NCBI RefSeq assembly: GCF_023065955.2
Contig: NW_026623100.1
Coordinates: 72,978,727 to 73,042,726 of the forward strand
Direction: 5' to 3'
Length of the DNA: 64,000 bases
Source of the DNA: Ursus arctos
Taxonomy: Eukaryota; Chordata; Mammalia; Carnivora; Ursidae
The position numbers were made by a program, and so were the translations under genes. Below, piece after piece: positions 12,111 through 23,590 of this stretch; the stretch's first letter is position 1; the number at the start of each line of letters is the position of its first letter. The notes below the pieces were generated by a model. The model saw nothing but the letters and a program-made list of their open reading frames with translations, had not been told where the DNA came from and did not search any database.

Positions 12111-12302
12111 AATAGCCTCCCCTTCATGAGGGCCTTATAATCTGCCTTGTTGCTCCTGGACCAACAGGGCTTTGTATTGGTGCCCAACATGATTATTCCA
12201 CATTCAAATGTTCTGTTTTGTCTTCTCCCTTCCTTGTGGGCTTCTAAGACATGGACCAAGTCCCATCTTGGGGGGTGGCTAGTCAAGGTCAAGAAACCGA
12301 TT

Positions 12303-12378
12303 TCATTAATGCAATCACCATTCAACAAATACTTACTGAGTGGCAACTACATGCCAGGCACTGTGGGAGAGAGACATG
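12303..12378 (-). mobile_element. L2 3' end, antisense
   Basis: The sequence attcaacaaatacttactgagtggcaactacatgccaggcactgtgg is the classic antisense L2 terminus. Two overlapping plus-strand frames run through it and are discounted. Confidence 0.8.
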
Positions 12379-12389
12379 GGCTCCTTTTC

Positions 12390-12785
12390 TACTTAGAATA
12401 AAATTCAGATTTCTTGCCAAGGTCTCAATGATCTGACCCCTGCCTGCCTTGCCAATTCAGACTGCCTTTGTGGTTTAGAACGGAAGTTCTCACGCCAGAT
12501 GGCCCCTCTTGTCCAGGCCACTCCCCATGCCACAATTGCTTCTCATCTTTGAAGCTTAGGTATCTCCTCTTTGGAAATACCGGACACTGCCTATTTTCTA
12601 TTACTGTACTGCGTTTATTACCTTCAGAACCCTCACCACAATCTGTAATTGTAGGATAATTTGTTGACTTGCTTATACTCTGTACCCTCCCAGACTGTAA
12701 ACTCTATGAGGGAACAAGTAATACGCAGTATCCAACATGTTAACTGGCACACAGTGGGTTCAATAAATAAATAGTAGTTGCACGT
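12390..12785 (+). mobile_element. L2 3' part, sense
   Basis: Starts aaaattcagatttcttgcca, then ggtctcaatgatctgacccctgcctgcc. It ends ctgtaaactctatgagggaa, tggcacacagtgggttcaataaataaa. This is the L2 ORF2 end plus 3' UTR. It sits tail to tail with the antisense L2 terminus just upstream. Confidence 0.85.
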
Positions 12786-12789
12786 ATGC

Positions 12790-13270
12790 GTTTTTCTTAA
12801 ATGTCCATGAAAAAATGAATGACTGAGGAAAATACCAACCGCCGTAATGATAGTCAGACTTAACTCATGCTGCAGCCATAAGGTTTGGGGCAAATTGCCA
12901 GGAACTTTGTTGGGCTTCTCCTACCCGCCCGAGTCCTCACTAGCCTTACATAACTGGGGTCCCTTTGCTTCCTGCTTCTGGACATTGTGAACTTTTCCCT
13001 TAGCCAGGAAAAATTCAAGCTAAAATCTTCTGATTGCTCTGTTCTTCTCATTCAGCATTGGCTTCTGAAGGTCACACCAATGTGTGTGGACAATGTTGAC
13101 GAACAAAGAATAGAACCTCCCTCTACCCAGAGCATTTTAGGACTCCCTTAAGTGCTGGGCTTTCTTATTTTTGGAGGCTCCACTCCCTCATCATATCAAA
13201 CATATTAAAATGAATTCATATCCATATTTAATATGATACTCTTGCTATGAAATATCTTAAAAAAGATTTC
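12790..13270. other. non-coding, nothing recognised
   Basis: Short minus-strand frames (12633-12893, 12860-13051) show no domain. They overlap the L2 end on one side. Confidence 0.4.
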
Positions 13271-13286
13271 TATAATGTCGCTCTTT

Positions 13287-13480
13287 TTTTTTTTTTTTAA
13301 GATTTTATTTATTTATTTGACAGAGACAGCCAGCGAGAAAGGGAACACAAGCAGGCGGAGTGGGAGAGGAAGAAGCAGGCTCCAAGCAGAGGAGCCTGAT
13401 GTGGGGCTCGATCCCAGAACGCTGGGATCTCTCCCTGAGCCGAAGGCAGACGCTTAACGACTGAGCCACCCAGGCGCCCC
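13287..13480 (-). mobile_element. young CAN-SINE, antisense, 16-bp perfect target duplication
   Basis: A T run and aagattttatttatttattt open the element; cttaacgactgagccaccca and ggcgcccc close it. The target duplication tataatgtcgctcttt lies at 13271-13286 and 13481-13496 without mismatch. The middle cagccagcgagaaagggaac is shared with the copy at 22852-23052. Confidence 0.97.
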
Positions 13481-13499
13481 TATAATGTCGCTCTTTGAA

Positions 13500-13960
13500 T
13501 TCTGGTTGCGACTAACATTTAATTTTTGATTGATTATTAAAAAAAAAGAGAGAGGCATGAGATCTACCAATTTAGACAGAGCTTCTGCGGTCTTATGAAG
13601 GAGACATATGGAATAAATAATGACACATGTAATCTTTAAATCAGTGCTGTTGGACTTACTGTTTCTGGATGGTACTGCAGAAATAATTTTTTGATGTAAC
13701 ATTTAACTCTAATTCTTAAAAATCTATGGTCCTTTTTGCTTCATGTTCCTAGATTTATGAAATAGAGGATGTTATTGGAAGGCAATGTGTTGTCTCACTT
13801 AAGGAAATGAACTGCTTTATGAGGTAATGAGCTTGCCATTGCTGGCAGGGTTCATGCTGGCCTTGTGGAATAGTACTACGTCCTTAGATTTTGTAACCAT
13901 ACAGAACGCATTTGGAGCACAAGGATCCTAAGCTGGAAAATGTCTCCAGAATATCAGTTC
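13500..13960. other. non-coding, nothing recognised
   Basis: The 82-codon minus-strand frame 13454-13702 begins in unique DNA and runs into the SINE. No gene evidence. Confidence 0.4.
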
Positions 13961-13963
13961 TCC

Positions 13964-14072
13964 TGGGGTGCCTGGGTGGCTTAGTCAGTTAAGCATCTGA
14001 CTCTTGATCTCAGCTCAGGTCTTGATCTCAGGGATATGAGTTCAAGCCCCACCATGGAGCCTACATAAAAAA
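13964..14072 (+). mobile_element. old short CAN-SINE, sense
   Basis: The head ctggggtgcctgggtggctt is followed by tcagttaagcatctgactct and gttcaagccccaccatggag. The tail is a short A run at about 14067-14075 and the pyrimidine-rich middle is missing. The short form and substitutions mark an old copy. Confidence 0.88.
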
Positions 14073-14267
14073 ATATATGTATATTGATTTTCCCACCTAA
14101 GGAAATATATGCATTTGGTTGATATGCTAGACTGTGATGATACGTTGACAGACTTGATTTTGACAGTTGAATCCATTGATTTTCCTGGCTCACTTTGCAG
14201 ATATGCACTTCAGGTAGGCAAAGGTCTTATTACATTTAATAGGAACCTGCTAGTGCCTTTGTGTGCG

Positions 14268-14288
14268 CACACACACACACACACACAC
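14268..14288 (+). repeat. (CA)n microsatellite
   Basis: About ten perfect CA units at the edge of otherwise unique sequence. Confidence 0.95.
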
Positions 14289-14395
14289 CACTGAAATTCT
14301 GCAAAAGGCATTCATGTGCAAATTGAATTCTATCAAAAAGTCTGAAGTAATTTCATTGTCAAAATATATTTTGTCAATATATATATTATATAAGG

Positions 14396-14398
<3 letters not shown>

Positions 14399-14461
<63 letters not shown>
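14399..14461 (+). repeat. compound (CT)n(TA)n microsatellite
   Basis: A (CT) run of about 18 units passes directly into a (TA) run of about 13 units. Short opposing frames here are repeat translations. Confidence 0.97.
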
Positions 14462-14465
<4 letters not shown>

Positions 14466-14469
14466 ACCC

Positions 14470-16590
14470 TTTAAGCCTCCTCAGAATGAGCCTGGATAAT
14501 TAGGTTCATTTTGGTTAATATTGTATCTCTCGTGAGGGAATGGGTTTAAAGGACTTTCTACTGATTCTAAGGCAAATGTGTGCCAGGGATTGGGAAACCA
14601 TATGTGGGCAGCTGAGTAGAGTTGGAGGAACTTCTTCTGTGTTTTTAGGGTGCCACACTTGCAGGTAAAAGCTTGCTAAATAAGGAGCTGTGATCCTGTG
14701 CAGCTAAGAAGAGAGTAAATGAAAGCTGAGGAGTCCTCTCCTCCTCCTCCTTGTCTCTTCTCTCTGCACTTCTTCCCTCTCTTCCTTCCTGGCTTTCTCT
14801 GTGACTCAGTGGAGGTGGCAGGAAATGCCTGCCCCCCAGCTTTGAGGTTTATAGCTTCTCTGTTCTAGAACCCTGACCGCACTGGGATTGAAATCTCTAG
14901 CCACAGTTCCAGATTACTACAAAAGGGCCTGGGAGTCCGTCCAGGTTGTGTTAGACATGACCATGGGGACAAGATCTTTCATGTGACTTGACTGTCAGCA
15001 GCCCATCTGTATGAATGTCAGGGTAGACAGTTCCCAGGGAATTAGGGTGTCTTTGACTCAGCCTAGGAGAGCTCCTTAAAAGATGTCCACTCTTCTGTTC
15101 ATTTTAAGTTTGTTTTTTTTTTAAAGAATAATTGAGACAGGGGATTTATATTCTAAGAAAAAAACATATTCATTATAAACAAAATTGTGTAGAAACATAG
15201 GTAACCAAAGCAAAAGATAATAAAAACTATTTTTGTTTTGCCTGAAATAAAATATAATTAAACTACTCCTCAAATTAATGATTAGCTTAGTCTTTATCAA
15301 ACGCTTGCCTTTGCGTGCCTTCAAGAATTCTCATGATTGAGTACAAAATAAACCTGAGTTGTACTTTGCCACAGATAGGACTGTGGGGCAGGAATGATCC
15401 CTTGGGAAAACTTGGAGACAGAGGTGGCTAACTCGGTTCCCTGAAGGATGACCTCTGATATCTGGGATACACTCAGAGCCCCAGCTCCCAAAGAACAAGG
15501 ATCCAGATATGTAAGTGCCTGCCAAACCAGTATTGAACAAAGTTGCCTCTTAGTCATTGGAAATTAGATGAGGGAAATAATCTCACTCCACCTGTCCCAG
15601 TGCCCTGAGCTCTGAGGTCACTGTTAACTCATCCCTGGCCCGCCTCTCCCCATTTGCTCTATCTTCTCTCCAGTATTTCTGAAATTTGTGGCCACTTCTT
15701 CACTGAAGTAGACCTTATCCTTTCTTGGCTGCTCTGCTGGAAAACCAGTTTTATAAATTATTTGTTCTTTAGTGAATGAACATCAAAAAGCACATTCATA
15801 TTGGGTCACCCCCAGAATCAGGGAATGGAAAAGACACACTTCTGGCCTAGGAAAGGCTCTGCTGGACTCTTTTCTCATTGTACTTGTACCGGGTTTTATC
15901 ATTTTGATTATTGCTCATTCCCTGCTAAGGGAAGAGTTTTTGAGAGAGCCGTAGGCTAAGGCTCAGCCTGATTGGGAACGGCATTGGTGTGATCAAATTC
16001 ATTTTTGATATTGTTTGGTAGTTCTTATCACTTAATTATGGTTCCTGTAGTTTTTCCCAGTGTCTTAGAGCTGTGTGTGTGTCTGTGTGTGTCTGTGTAT
16101 ATGTGTGTGCATGTGTTTGCTTTGGGTTGATATTAGGATACAGAGTTTTGTTTTCTCCAAATACCTAAAATATTTCTTTTCCTTACTCGCACCAAACTGC
16201 CACTCGTGACAAGGCCTCCTCAGATACAATCAGATAAAAAGTAGATTGCAAGGGGTTTTGTGACATTTTGTGGTACTTTGTAGATCAGGATAAAAGTTAG
16301 TGGGGCGTGAAACACTTCCATTCGACAGCAAATTTGTGACTAATTTAAAAACTCAAGGCAATCAGGCTGGGCATCCCCCAGCCTTCTGTCTCCCACCTTG
16401 CTAAACTCATCTCCAAGTGCACATGGCCATTGTTCTCTTCCTTCTTTCCTCCATGAAGAGAAGTCTCCCTGCCTGCACTCTGGAATGTGCTCCTGCAGGA
16501 CTTGGCTCTGTCCAAAGCTCCACCCAAGAAAGTACACAAACATGACCATATATACATCTGTTAATATGCACAAATATCTCCCACTTAAAA
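14470..16590. other. non-coding; TG-rich patch at 16068-16112
   Basis: No repeat or exon is recognised over most of this stretch. Positions 16068-16112 are an imperfect TGTG/TCTG run. The minus-strand frames at 15321-15557 overlap each other in two phases with no domain, as expected by chance. A 60-codon frame at 15772-15954 has a hydrophobic stretch but no start context or homologue that I recognise. Confidence 0.4.
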
Positions 16591-16639
16591 AAGAGAAGCG
16601 ACAGTTATCAATGTCTCCTGTAGCTCAGCAGCCGGCACT

Positions 16640-17580
16640 AGCCACAGCTCCACCTCTTCCCTCCCTCAGAGTCCCCTCCTCCCCTCCTGGTCACTCTTCG
16701 GTTCACCTTAGTCCAGCTCTCCTGTCCTCATGGCCGGGTTCAGACTTCCCACACCAAGGTCAGCGATAACCATAGCTTTGTCAAAAGCGCTTTTCACCTC
16801 TAACCTTCCTGTTCCTCGCTGCTGCCCTTGATCCTTTCAGCCACTCCCACAATCCCGAACCTCACTCCTCCTTGACTTCCAGGCACCACTTTGGGTTCTT
16901 CTCTGCTGTTCTCCTTATGCTGACATCTTCCATGATTTCCTCCTCACCTGGTGTTCTCACTACCCCATCTTCTGAAGTCTCCCAAATCTGTCTGTTCAGT
17001 CTACATATTTCTTCTGAGCACCAGCCACATGTGTCCAACTCTGGACATCTGGACTTCCAATGTGGATGGGTCTCTCAAATCAATATGGCTGACCTGCTCT
17101 TGTCCACGACACATCACCTCACCTCACCTGCTCCTCCTCTTGTGTTCTCTAGCTCAGTGGATGACACCAGCTGGTGTCCAGTCGCTCAGTCCAGAAACCT
17201 CAGAGTCACCCATGATTTCTTCACGCTCACTCCCAGACATCAGGTCAGCCACAAAATTTTGCCTTTCAAAGTCCCCATTCCTTTTTTCAGCTATCAGTTG
17301 TGCCTTGCCTGGATTATAGAAACAACACTGAGCAGTTTCATTTTATTGATTTCAGTCTTTGCCCTCATATCCATCCAACTGCACTGAAGCCAAGGTAATC
17401 TTTCTGAAACACAAATGTGGTAATGCCAATTCCATGCTTAAAATTCTTCAAAAGCTCTCAGTCGTGCAGAGTGAAGTCTGTGCTCCTTAGCACAGTACAT
17501 TCAGCTTTAATCTGGCTTTAGCTTATGCCTCCAACTTCATTTCCTGCCAAGCCCCTCACTCTCAGCTGTGTGCTCTGTGG
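16640..17580 (+). mobile_element. L2 ORF2 remnant with an open 171-codon stretch
   Basis: The translation at 16872-17387 is in frame with the C-terminal part of L2 ORF2, after the reverse transcriptase domain. The segment PVAQSRNLRVTHDF, the following LTPRHQVSHK and the upstream PAPPLVF fit my memory of the L2 protein. The DNA continues in L2 order with ggtaatctttctgaaacaca, cttaaaattcttcaaaagct and gtgaagtctgtgctccttag. L2 has been inactive since before placental radiation, so an open frame is most likely chance, helped by CT-rich codons. The boundary at the left is approximate. Confidence 0.8.
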
Positions 17581-17999
17581 CTTGAGAAAAGCCAAGTCTT
17601 TTTTTTTTTTTTCCTTATTCTCATCTTCCCAATCCATAGGAGTTTCATTTCCTCTTATAGATTTGCCAAAAGCAAAGTAGCAGCTCTGATCCTCTGCAAT
17701 GTAATCAGTCTATAATTTACTTCAGTATGAAAATGTTTCTGTTTTTGATGTCCTTGGTTATTTATACTTCTCTATTCTGGCCCCTACTGCCCAGAAGGGG
17801 GATTCGTGGACTGGAGGATTGACAGTGAAGACACAAGTAGATTCTGGGCCTGGAGCCCAGCTGTTCCCATTCACTCCTTCTTTTGTTTTGTCATTTCTGA
17901 GGAATTAGAAGACTGGTTCCTGGCCGATTGGCAGTTAGTCAGTCCGAGCTTATGGTGGTTACTTCTTGTTAATTAGCACAGGTGAATATTAAGATGTCA

Positions 18000-18392
18000 G
18001 GTCAACATTACTTTGCATATGCCACTCCCTATGCATAGAATTTTCTCCCAGCTCCATGCCCTGTTTTCCCAATTTGGCACCTGGTGAAATCTTCCTCTTG
18101 CCTCCAGATGCAGCTCACACACTTCCTCCTCTGTGCATCCTTCCCTCACATTTGTCCTTCCCAAGGACAGTTCATTACTTCCTTGAAGCTCACGGAGGAG
18201 TACCATGCAGATCCCTCTAGCACTGCTGTTAACATGATGCATACTGAAGACTGTCCTCATATCTGTTTCTCTGTCTCCTGCACTTGACTGAAGTCTCCAC
18301 AGGCATCCCTAAGTCTCAGTCACTGATGTCATCAGTGTCTGACCCGGTGCCTGGTATGGAGTCATTGCTCAGAAAATGTCTGTGAGATAAAG
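18000..18392 (+). mobile_element. L2 3' part, sense
   Basis: Follows L2 order: gaattttctcccagctccat, cacacacttcctcctctgtg, tgacccggtgcctggtatgg and tcattgctcagaaaatgtct. It is probably the tail of the element at 16640-17580, with about 400 bp of diverged sequence and a T run (17599-17612) between. Confidence 0.75.
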
Positions 18393-18399
18393 TGTTTAC

Positions 18400-19650
18400 C
18401 TACATAGAAGAAAATAATGGAATTAATTTATCCTGTTGTCTAGTTTTACTTACAAAGGCATTGGAAATAGAATCATGAGGTATCACAACAGATCAGAACA
18501 TTTGAAATCACTAGAGGGTGCTGGTAACTATTTTCCTGTGAAGACCCCTAGGCAGATATATGTGGATAAATTAGAGGAACCTCTGGAAGATTCCACTAGA
18601 TGCCATTTTGGTTCCCCAGAGTTGGCTGGTCCCTGTAATTCAAACACAAACCTGATCATGATCCCTGAGCATAACAGACTTGTCCTTTCTTGAAGCCACT
18701 CCCACTAGGGTTCCTTGGGCTCTTCAAGGTGAGCTCTCAGACTTGGGCGATAAGAATTTCTTCAGGCCACAACAATGTGGGACATTTGCTGGTGCCCCTG
18801 TTTTCTCTCCATGCTCCCAGCTGATTGACAGTATCTGCTTCTGTTGAAATCCCTCGCCCTGATTCAGATGCAGAGTGGTCTTAGGGCACCCCACCACCAT
18901 CTTCTCCGTGTCACTGGAGGCCCCTTCACTTCCAGGCCCCAGCATGATGATGTGATGGCTGACTATTCCAAGTATAGCTGCACCCAGACTCTCTTGCTGC
19001 CGCAAGGACACATCCATCCCTCCAACACTGTGCCCTTTCAGGATTGTGTCTCTAGCAGTCAGCCTTAGGGCTGGCATGTTCTTGCACTAGTTTCAGCAGG
19101 TTTGGGCTGGTGCCAGTGTTAGGACTATGGAGAAGTCCTTGCCAGTGAGACAGCTGTGTTCTACTTTCTCCTGAAGACTAGATACCCTTCTCCAAACAGG
19201 TGGGCTTCTGTTTAACCTCAGGATCCAGAACAGAGAGAGGTTTTTTTCCCCCTCCTCCTTCATTCAAGGCAATAGCAGGCTTTCCCAGGGGGGGCTCTCT
19301 TGTCAGCCCTGTTCCCTCTCAGAAGCCTTCGGCTTACTCTTTTTTTAGGTTCAACCAAAGAATGATCTCAAGTTTTCTCCATCACCTTAGGGCTCACAAA
19401 ATATTTGAATTTATCAAAGGAGCTTTTGCCTTTTGTCTTCTGAGGCCTCAGAAGCCTCCCAGACCCCACCCGGTCCCAGCTGCCACATGCTGTTGTCACC
19501 TCATTTACACTGCTGTCTAGAACACAACGCAAACTGTCTGCATCCCTCAGAGACTGTGCGTATTTTGAGAAAATTACTCAGCATTTAAATGTCAGGATAA
19601 TCGAGCCCACACCCCCATAAATAATTATGTAAAGGACAGAAATGAAGCAT
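18400..19650. other. non-coding, nothing recognised
   Basis: The minus-strand frame 18724-19077 (117 codons) is the longest in a stretch without a recognised repeat. It has no domain, no membrane segment and no splice context that I can support. The 106-codon plus frame 19200-19520 is also featureless. Confidence 0.4.
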
Positions 19651-19654
19651 CACC

Positions 19655-19795
19655 ACTGCCCATACTGCAAGGGACCTTCAGGGCCGTGGAGTCCAGCCCA
19701 CATCTTTCACAGGTGAAGAGCAGAGAGGGGGCAGTGCTGGGTCACATGGCTCCACATGGCAGCTCCCAGGGACCTCTCGTGAGGTAACATTGAGC
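19655..19795 (-). mobile_element. possible MIR-like fragment
   Basis: The words agggaccttcagggccgtggagtccagccc, then cacaggtgaagagcagagag and gggtcacatggc, resemble a dispersed ancient SINE or LINE end of the ttacagatgagg type. Family and orientation are uncertain. Confidence 0.4.
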
Positions 19796-19799
19796 GCCA

Positions 19800-20830
19800 G
19801 GAAGCACTCATACCAGACATCTCACCTTCATGAAACCCTCAATCTCAATGTGTTTTATTTTCAAAGCTATCTTACATCTTCCTTCTGCTAAGACACAAGG
19901 ATGTTGAGTCTTGAGGAAACACTGATGCTCTTGGCTCCTGCCAGACCAGACACCCAAATTCACCTCTTGCTGGTGGGAGGTAGCAGGATAACACACAGCT
20001 GTTTAAAGCCCATCTTGGAAGTGGGTCCTGGAGAACAGCAGCCTTCAGGCAGGCACGCTCTTCTAGGAAGACCTTCACTGTGCTTCTAATGAACCGGGGG
20101 ACATGACTCAATCAGCAGGATGTTTTCTGGATTTATTTTTTCATGTGGCAGTGGCAGCAGCAGCAGGTAGAAGTTTTGAGAGGGTAGAGAAGCAGCAGGG
20201 CGAGGTGATGGATACTTACACACAGACTGGGGGAATGTTCCAGCAGGATTAATAGGTGGAAGGAGCACTGGAATTGAGAGAGTTTGATTCCCCGGAGCCA
20301 TTTCTATTTCAGAGAGGTATTCTCTCAATTAATTTCATTTCAAATAGTTGTCCTGATCCTGATAATTAAAGACAAAAAGAAACCCCCCCAAAACGCATAT
20401 GATTGTATCACCATGGAAGTTAATATAAATTATATAGATGCTAGGTGCCAGGCTCCATGCTGGGTGCAGTGGGAGAACAGCCGTCTTGTTGGCTCAGTCT
20501 AAGAAGATCAGCGAAGCAGGGTACTTGCCAGCCAGTGGTATGTTGGCAGTGGAAACCTTCAGTGCTTGGGGCAGTCAGAGAGCGTGAGATCTGAGCCTGG
20601 TGATCAGTGCAATCTAGGGATTGAATAGGCTGTCTATGTTCTGTGTCCTAATAGCCTTGTACATGATGTTACCTCCTTTTGGGAGGGTTTTCATCCCTCT
20701 GTTGTCAAAATAGTGAAGGTTCATAAAGTCCATAGAAATAGCTTCTGTTGGAGAATATAGTGTGGAACTGCCCTGGTTGGTGGTGCCCTTCTCTGAGCTT
20801 CTTAATCATGCTGTGCGTCTTTTATTAGGT
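19800..20830. other. non-coding, nothing recognised
   Basis: Contains a short GCA-rich run (20147-20166) but no identified repeat, exon or RNA gene. Opposing short frames at 19808-20328 have no domains. Confidence 0.4.
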
Positions 20831-20839
20831 CATCGATGA

Positions 20840-21000
20840 CCATGAGGCAAATTCTATACATCATTTCTTGGGCTTGTCCTACTTGACCTATCAGTAGCAT
20901 TTGACCTAATAGATTACTTGCCTTCAGGAACACGGTAGTCTCCTGGCTTGACCCATCCTACATATGTTGCTCTGCTTCATGGAGTTCTCAACCTGAGCTC
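20840..21000 (+). mobile_element. L2 ORF2 fragment, sense
   Basis: The stretch ctacttgacctatcagtagc, atttgacctaatagattact and ggtagtctcctggcttgac follows the L2 reverse transcriptase coding region around the conserved L-D-L/aspartate block. It may belong to the element whose downstream part is at 22190-23590. Confidence 0.65.
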
Positions 21001-22180
21001 TAAACAATACCCTCCAGCAGCATTTGGCTCAGAGTTTTGTTAGGCACTGATTAACACCAGAGAGCACTTTCACAGAGATCTCTGTATCCTTGCTACTCCT
21101 TGGAATTGTTCAGTGCCCTGCTATTCACATAGACTAGAATGATAACAGAGCGGACGATGCTGGTCTGCACGCTGCCTGCTACCAGTTCATGATGAGAGAA
21201 GGACAGATATTGACAGAAACATCTAGAAACATTCAGAACAGTGTGACATTGTTGTTACATCTACATGTGCAGTCAGTAGAGTCTTCTCATTGTTCACAGT
21301 CTACTAGGGGACAGTTCGAGCATTCTTGGACTCAAGTGGTGAGTCACAGCTGATGCAGGCTGGACAGTAGGTATGAACAATAGGATAATGTGGCAACATG
21401 TGGCATTTTAAGTTTAATTGCTCAATTGAAAACTTCAGAGAATCTGAATCTATCTCTTTTATTGAAAGATAATTTAAATTACTGAAATGTTATCAGGTAA
21501 ATTGTTGAAAGTGACTACTGATGAAGGATTGAAGATGAATGTTGAAAATATGACTTCCTTTGTTTCATTTTGTATAAAAATTAAAAAAAGAATATTCTGA
21601 ACCTCAGAAATTACTTTAAAATTTCTTTTTCCATACCCATCAACCTGCCTCTTCTACCATGAGTAATATTTAAACAAAACATAGGAACAATTTAGGTATA
21701 CATTAATTACCCTGAATCAGTACTCTTGTCATCAATCCAACCTAGAGTAGAGAAATCAGCAATCGAGGAGCAAGCTCATTTAGCACTTTAAAATTTAGGT
21801 ATTGATATCTGCAGTGTATGTTCACATTTTGAAAATGGGGAATCACTAATTAATTCATAATGGTTTGCTTAATTATAATTGCAAAAGAATAAGAAGTTAC
21901 AAGTGTATTGCTCCTATTAATCACCTATATACATAATTTCAATGAGCAGTGTGTAGTTTTGGTTATTTTTTCTTGATTGTGGTTTTTCCTGATTACATTA
22001 TTGAAATGCGCTCTTAGGTTTTTTGAACCTAATAATAAAAACGTGAGCTTGTATTTGTGTGCCTTTATTTTTGCTTCTTTTCCCTTTTCTAGTAATTTAC
22101 TTTTATTTGTTTTTATCAAAATATCAGTTTGCAATGGATTAGGACATAAGATACATGTTAGAAACATAGATACATAAATA
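21000..22180. other. AT-rich non-coding DNA
   Basis: No recognised gene or repeat. The overlapping frames at 21925-22336 are on both strands and have no domain. Confidence 0.4.
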
Positions 22181-22851
22181 TACCTCAGAGGCAGTGCAGC
22201 TCCTGGAGTTGGACAAGTCCTTCTCTTCTCTATGTATGCTCACTCCCATGATATCATCAAGACTGACGTCCTTAAATTCCACCAAAATGCCAACAACTTC
22301 TAAATGTATCTCTTCAGCCCAGACCTCTCCACTCAACTCAGCCTGTCCAATTGCCTACTTGACATTTCCACCAGGATGAGTACCAGATCCAAAATGGAAC
22401 TCCTGATCTTCCCCCATCCCCACCCAAGATGCTTTGCTTAGACGTTCTGTCATCTCAATAAATGGAAATATCATCTTTCTACTGGCTCAGGCCAAATGCT
22501 TGGTCATCCTTGACTCTTCCTTTTTGTCTCCCTCCACATCCAATCTATATTGAAATTTGAAATTATGTTGGTTCCATCTGCATAATACACCCAGAATTGA
22601 TTTCTCCCTACCTCTATTGGATCCAAATCCTAGCCTTTATCTCCACTTGCCTGGGTCGTTGCAGTAGTCTCCTAAACACTTCCTGCTTTCACCTCTGCCT
22701 CATCGTTTCTAATCAGCAGAGCAACTAAAGTGAGCCTTCCAAAGCTAAGGACAGACCTTGCTACGCCTCTGCTCAAATCATTCCGGTGAAGCCCCAGCTT
22801 AGTCTCAAAGTCACTTGTAATGACTAGAAACCATACGTGATCTACTTTCTT

Positions 22852-23052
22852 TTTTTTTTTTTTAAAGATTTTATTTATTTATTCGACAGAGATAGAGACA
22901 GCCAGCGAGAGAGGGAACACAGGCAGGGGAAGTGGGAGAGGAAGAAGCAGGCTCATAGCAGAGGAGCCTGATGTGGGGCTCGATCCCATAAGGCCAGGAT
23001 CACGCCCTGAGCCGAAGGCAGACGTTTAACTGCTGTGCCACCCAGGCGCCCC
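22852..23052 (-). mobile_element. CAN-SINE, antisense, inserted in an L1 A-tail
   Basis: Reversed tail tttaaagattttatttattt at the left, reversed head gtgccacccaggcgcccc at the right. It carries the presumed ursid subtype words. It is followed by tctttttttt, so it appears to have entered the T run (A-tail) of the L1 fragment at 23053-23161. Confidence 0.95.
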
Positions 23053-23161
23053 TCTTTTTTTTAATTTAAATTCAATTAGCCAACATACAGAACATCATTA
23101 GTTTCAGATGTAGAGTTCAGTAATTCATCAGTTGCGAATAACACCCAGTGTTCATCACATC
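23053..23161 (-). mobile_element. 5'-truncated carnivore L1 3' end, antisense
   Basis: Begins with its reversed A-tail and aatttaaattcaattagcca, then cagttgcgaataacacccag. Only about 100 bp of 3' end is present. The target duplication acgtgatctactttct (22835-22850) and acgtgatctgctttct (23162-23177) flanks this L1 plus the SINE, so the L1 came first. Confidence 0.88.
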
Positions 23162-23590
23162 ACGTGATCTGCTTTCTTCCTTGGCTCACTCTGACTCAAC
23201 CTCAATGGCTTCCTTCTTATTCATCAGATGCACTAATCATGCTCCTGCCTCTGGGCCTTTGCACTCAATGTTTTCTCTTCCCCAAACACTCTTCACCTGT
23301 AGATCCCCTTAGCTTGCTCTCCCTTTAGATATTTGCTTCAGTGTGACCACACCAATAAAACTTCCCTCCACCCTCTCCAGGTCTTATTTAAGTTTGCACT
23401 CCTCTGGCTTCCCCTATCCTCTCTCCTTTTTATTCTCCATAGAACTTAATACTTTCTAAAATACTGTATAATTTATTTTTTAAAGCTCTTTACTATAATA
23501 TAAATTGTGCAGGAGTAGGAATTTTATCTCTTCTGTTCACTGCCAACTCCCTAACACCTGGACCAGAACTTGACACATAATAGGTACTTA

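Larger units (their letters stand above)
22190..23590 (+). mobile_element. long L2 remnant, sense, split by L1 and SINE
   Basis: L2 order is clear: tccaccaggatgagtaccag, atggaactcctgatcttccc, tcatccttgactcttccttt, ttgcagtagtctcctaaaca, aaagtgagccttccaaagct, then after the insert gctcctgcctctgggccttt, gcacataata-type end (acttgacacataataggtac). Pieces are 22190-22850 and 23162-23590. All frames are broken. At roughly 1.1 kb it is one of the longest single L2 copies in the window. Confidence 0.88.

Noticed and set aside
12147..12436. Two plus-strand frames of 61 and 84 codons
   Set aside because: They run through the antisense L2 end and sense L2 at 12303-12785.
18724..19077. 117-codon minus-strand frame
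   Set aside because: No recognisable domain; opposing frame on the other strand over the same DNA.
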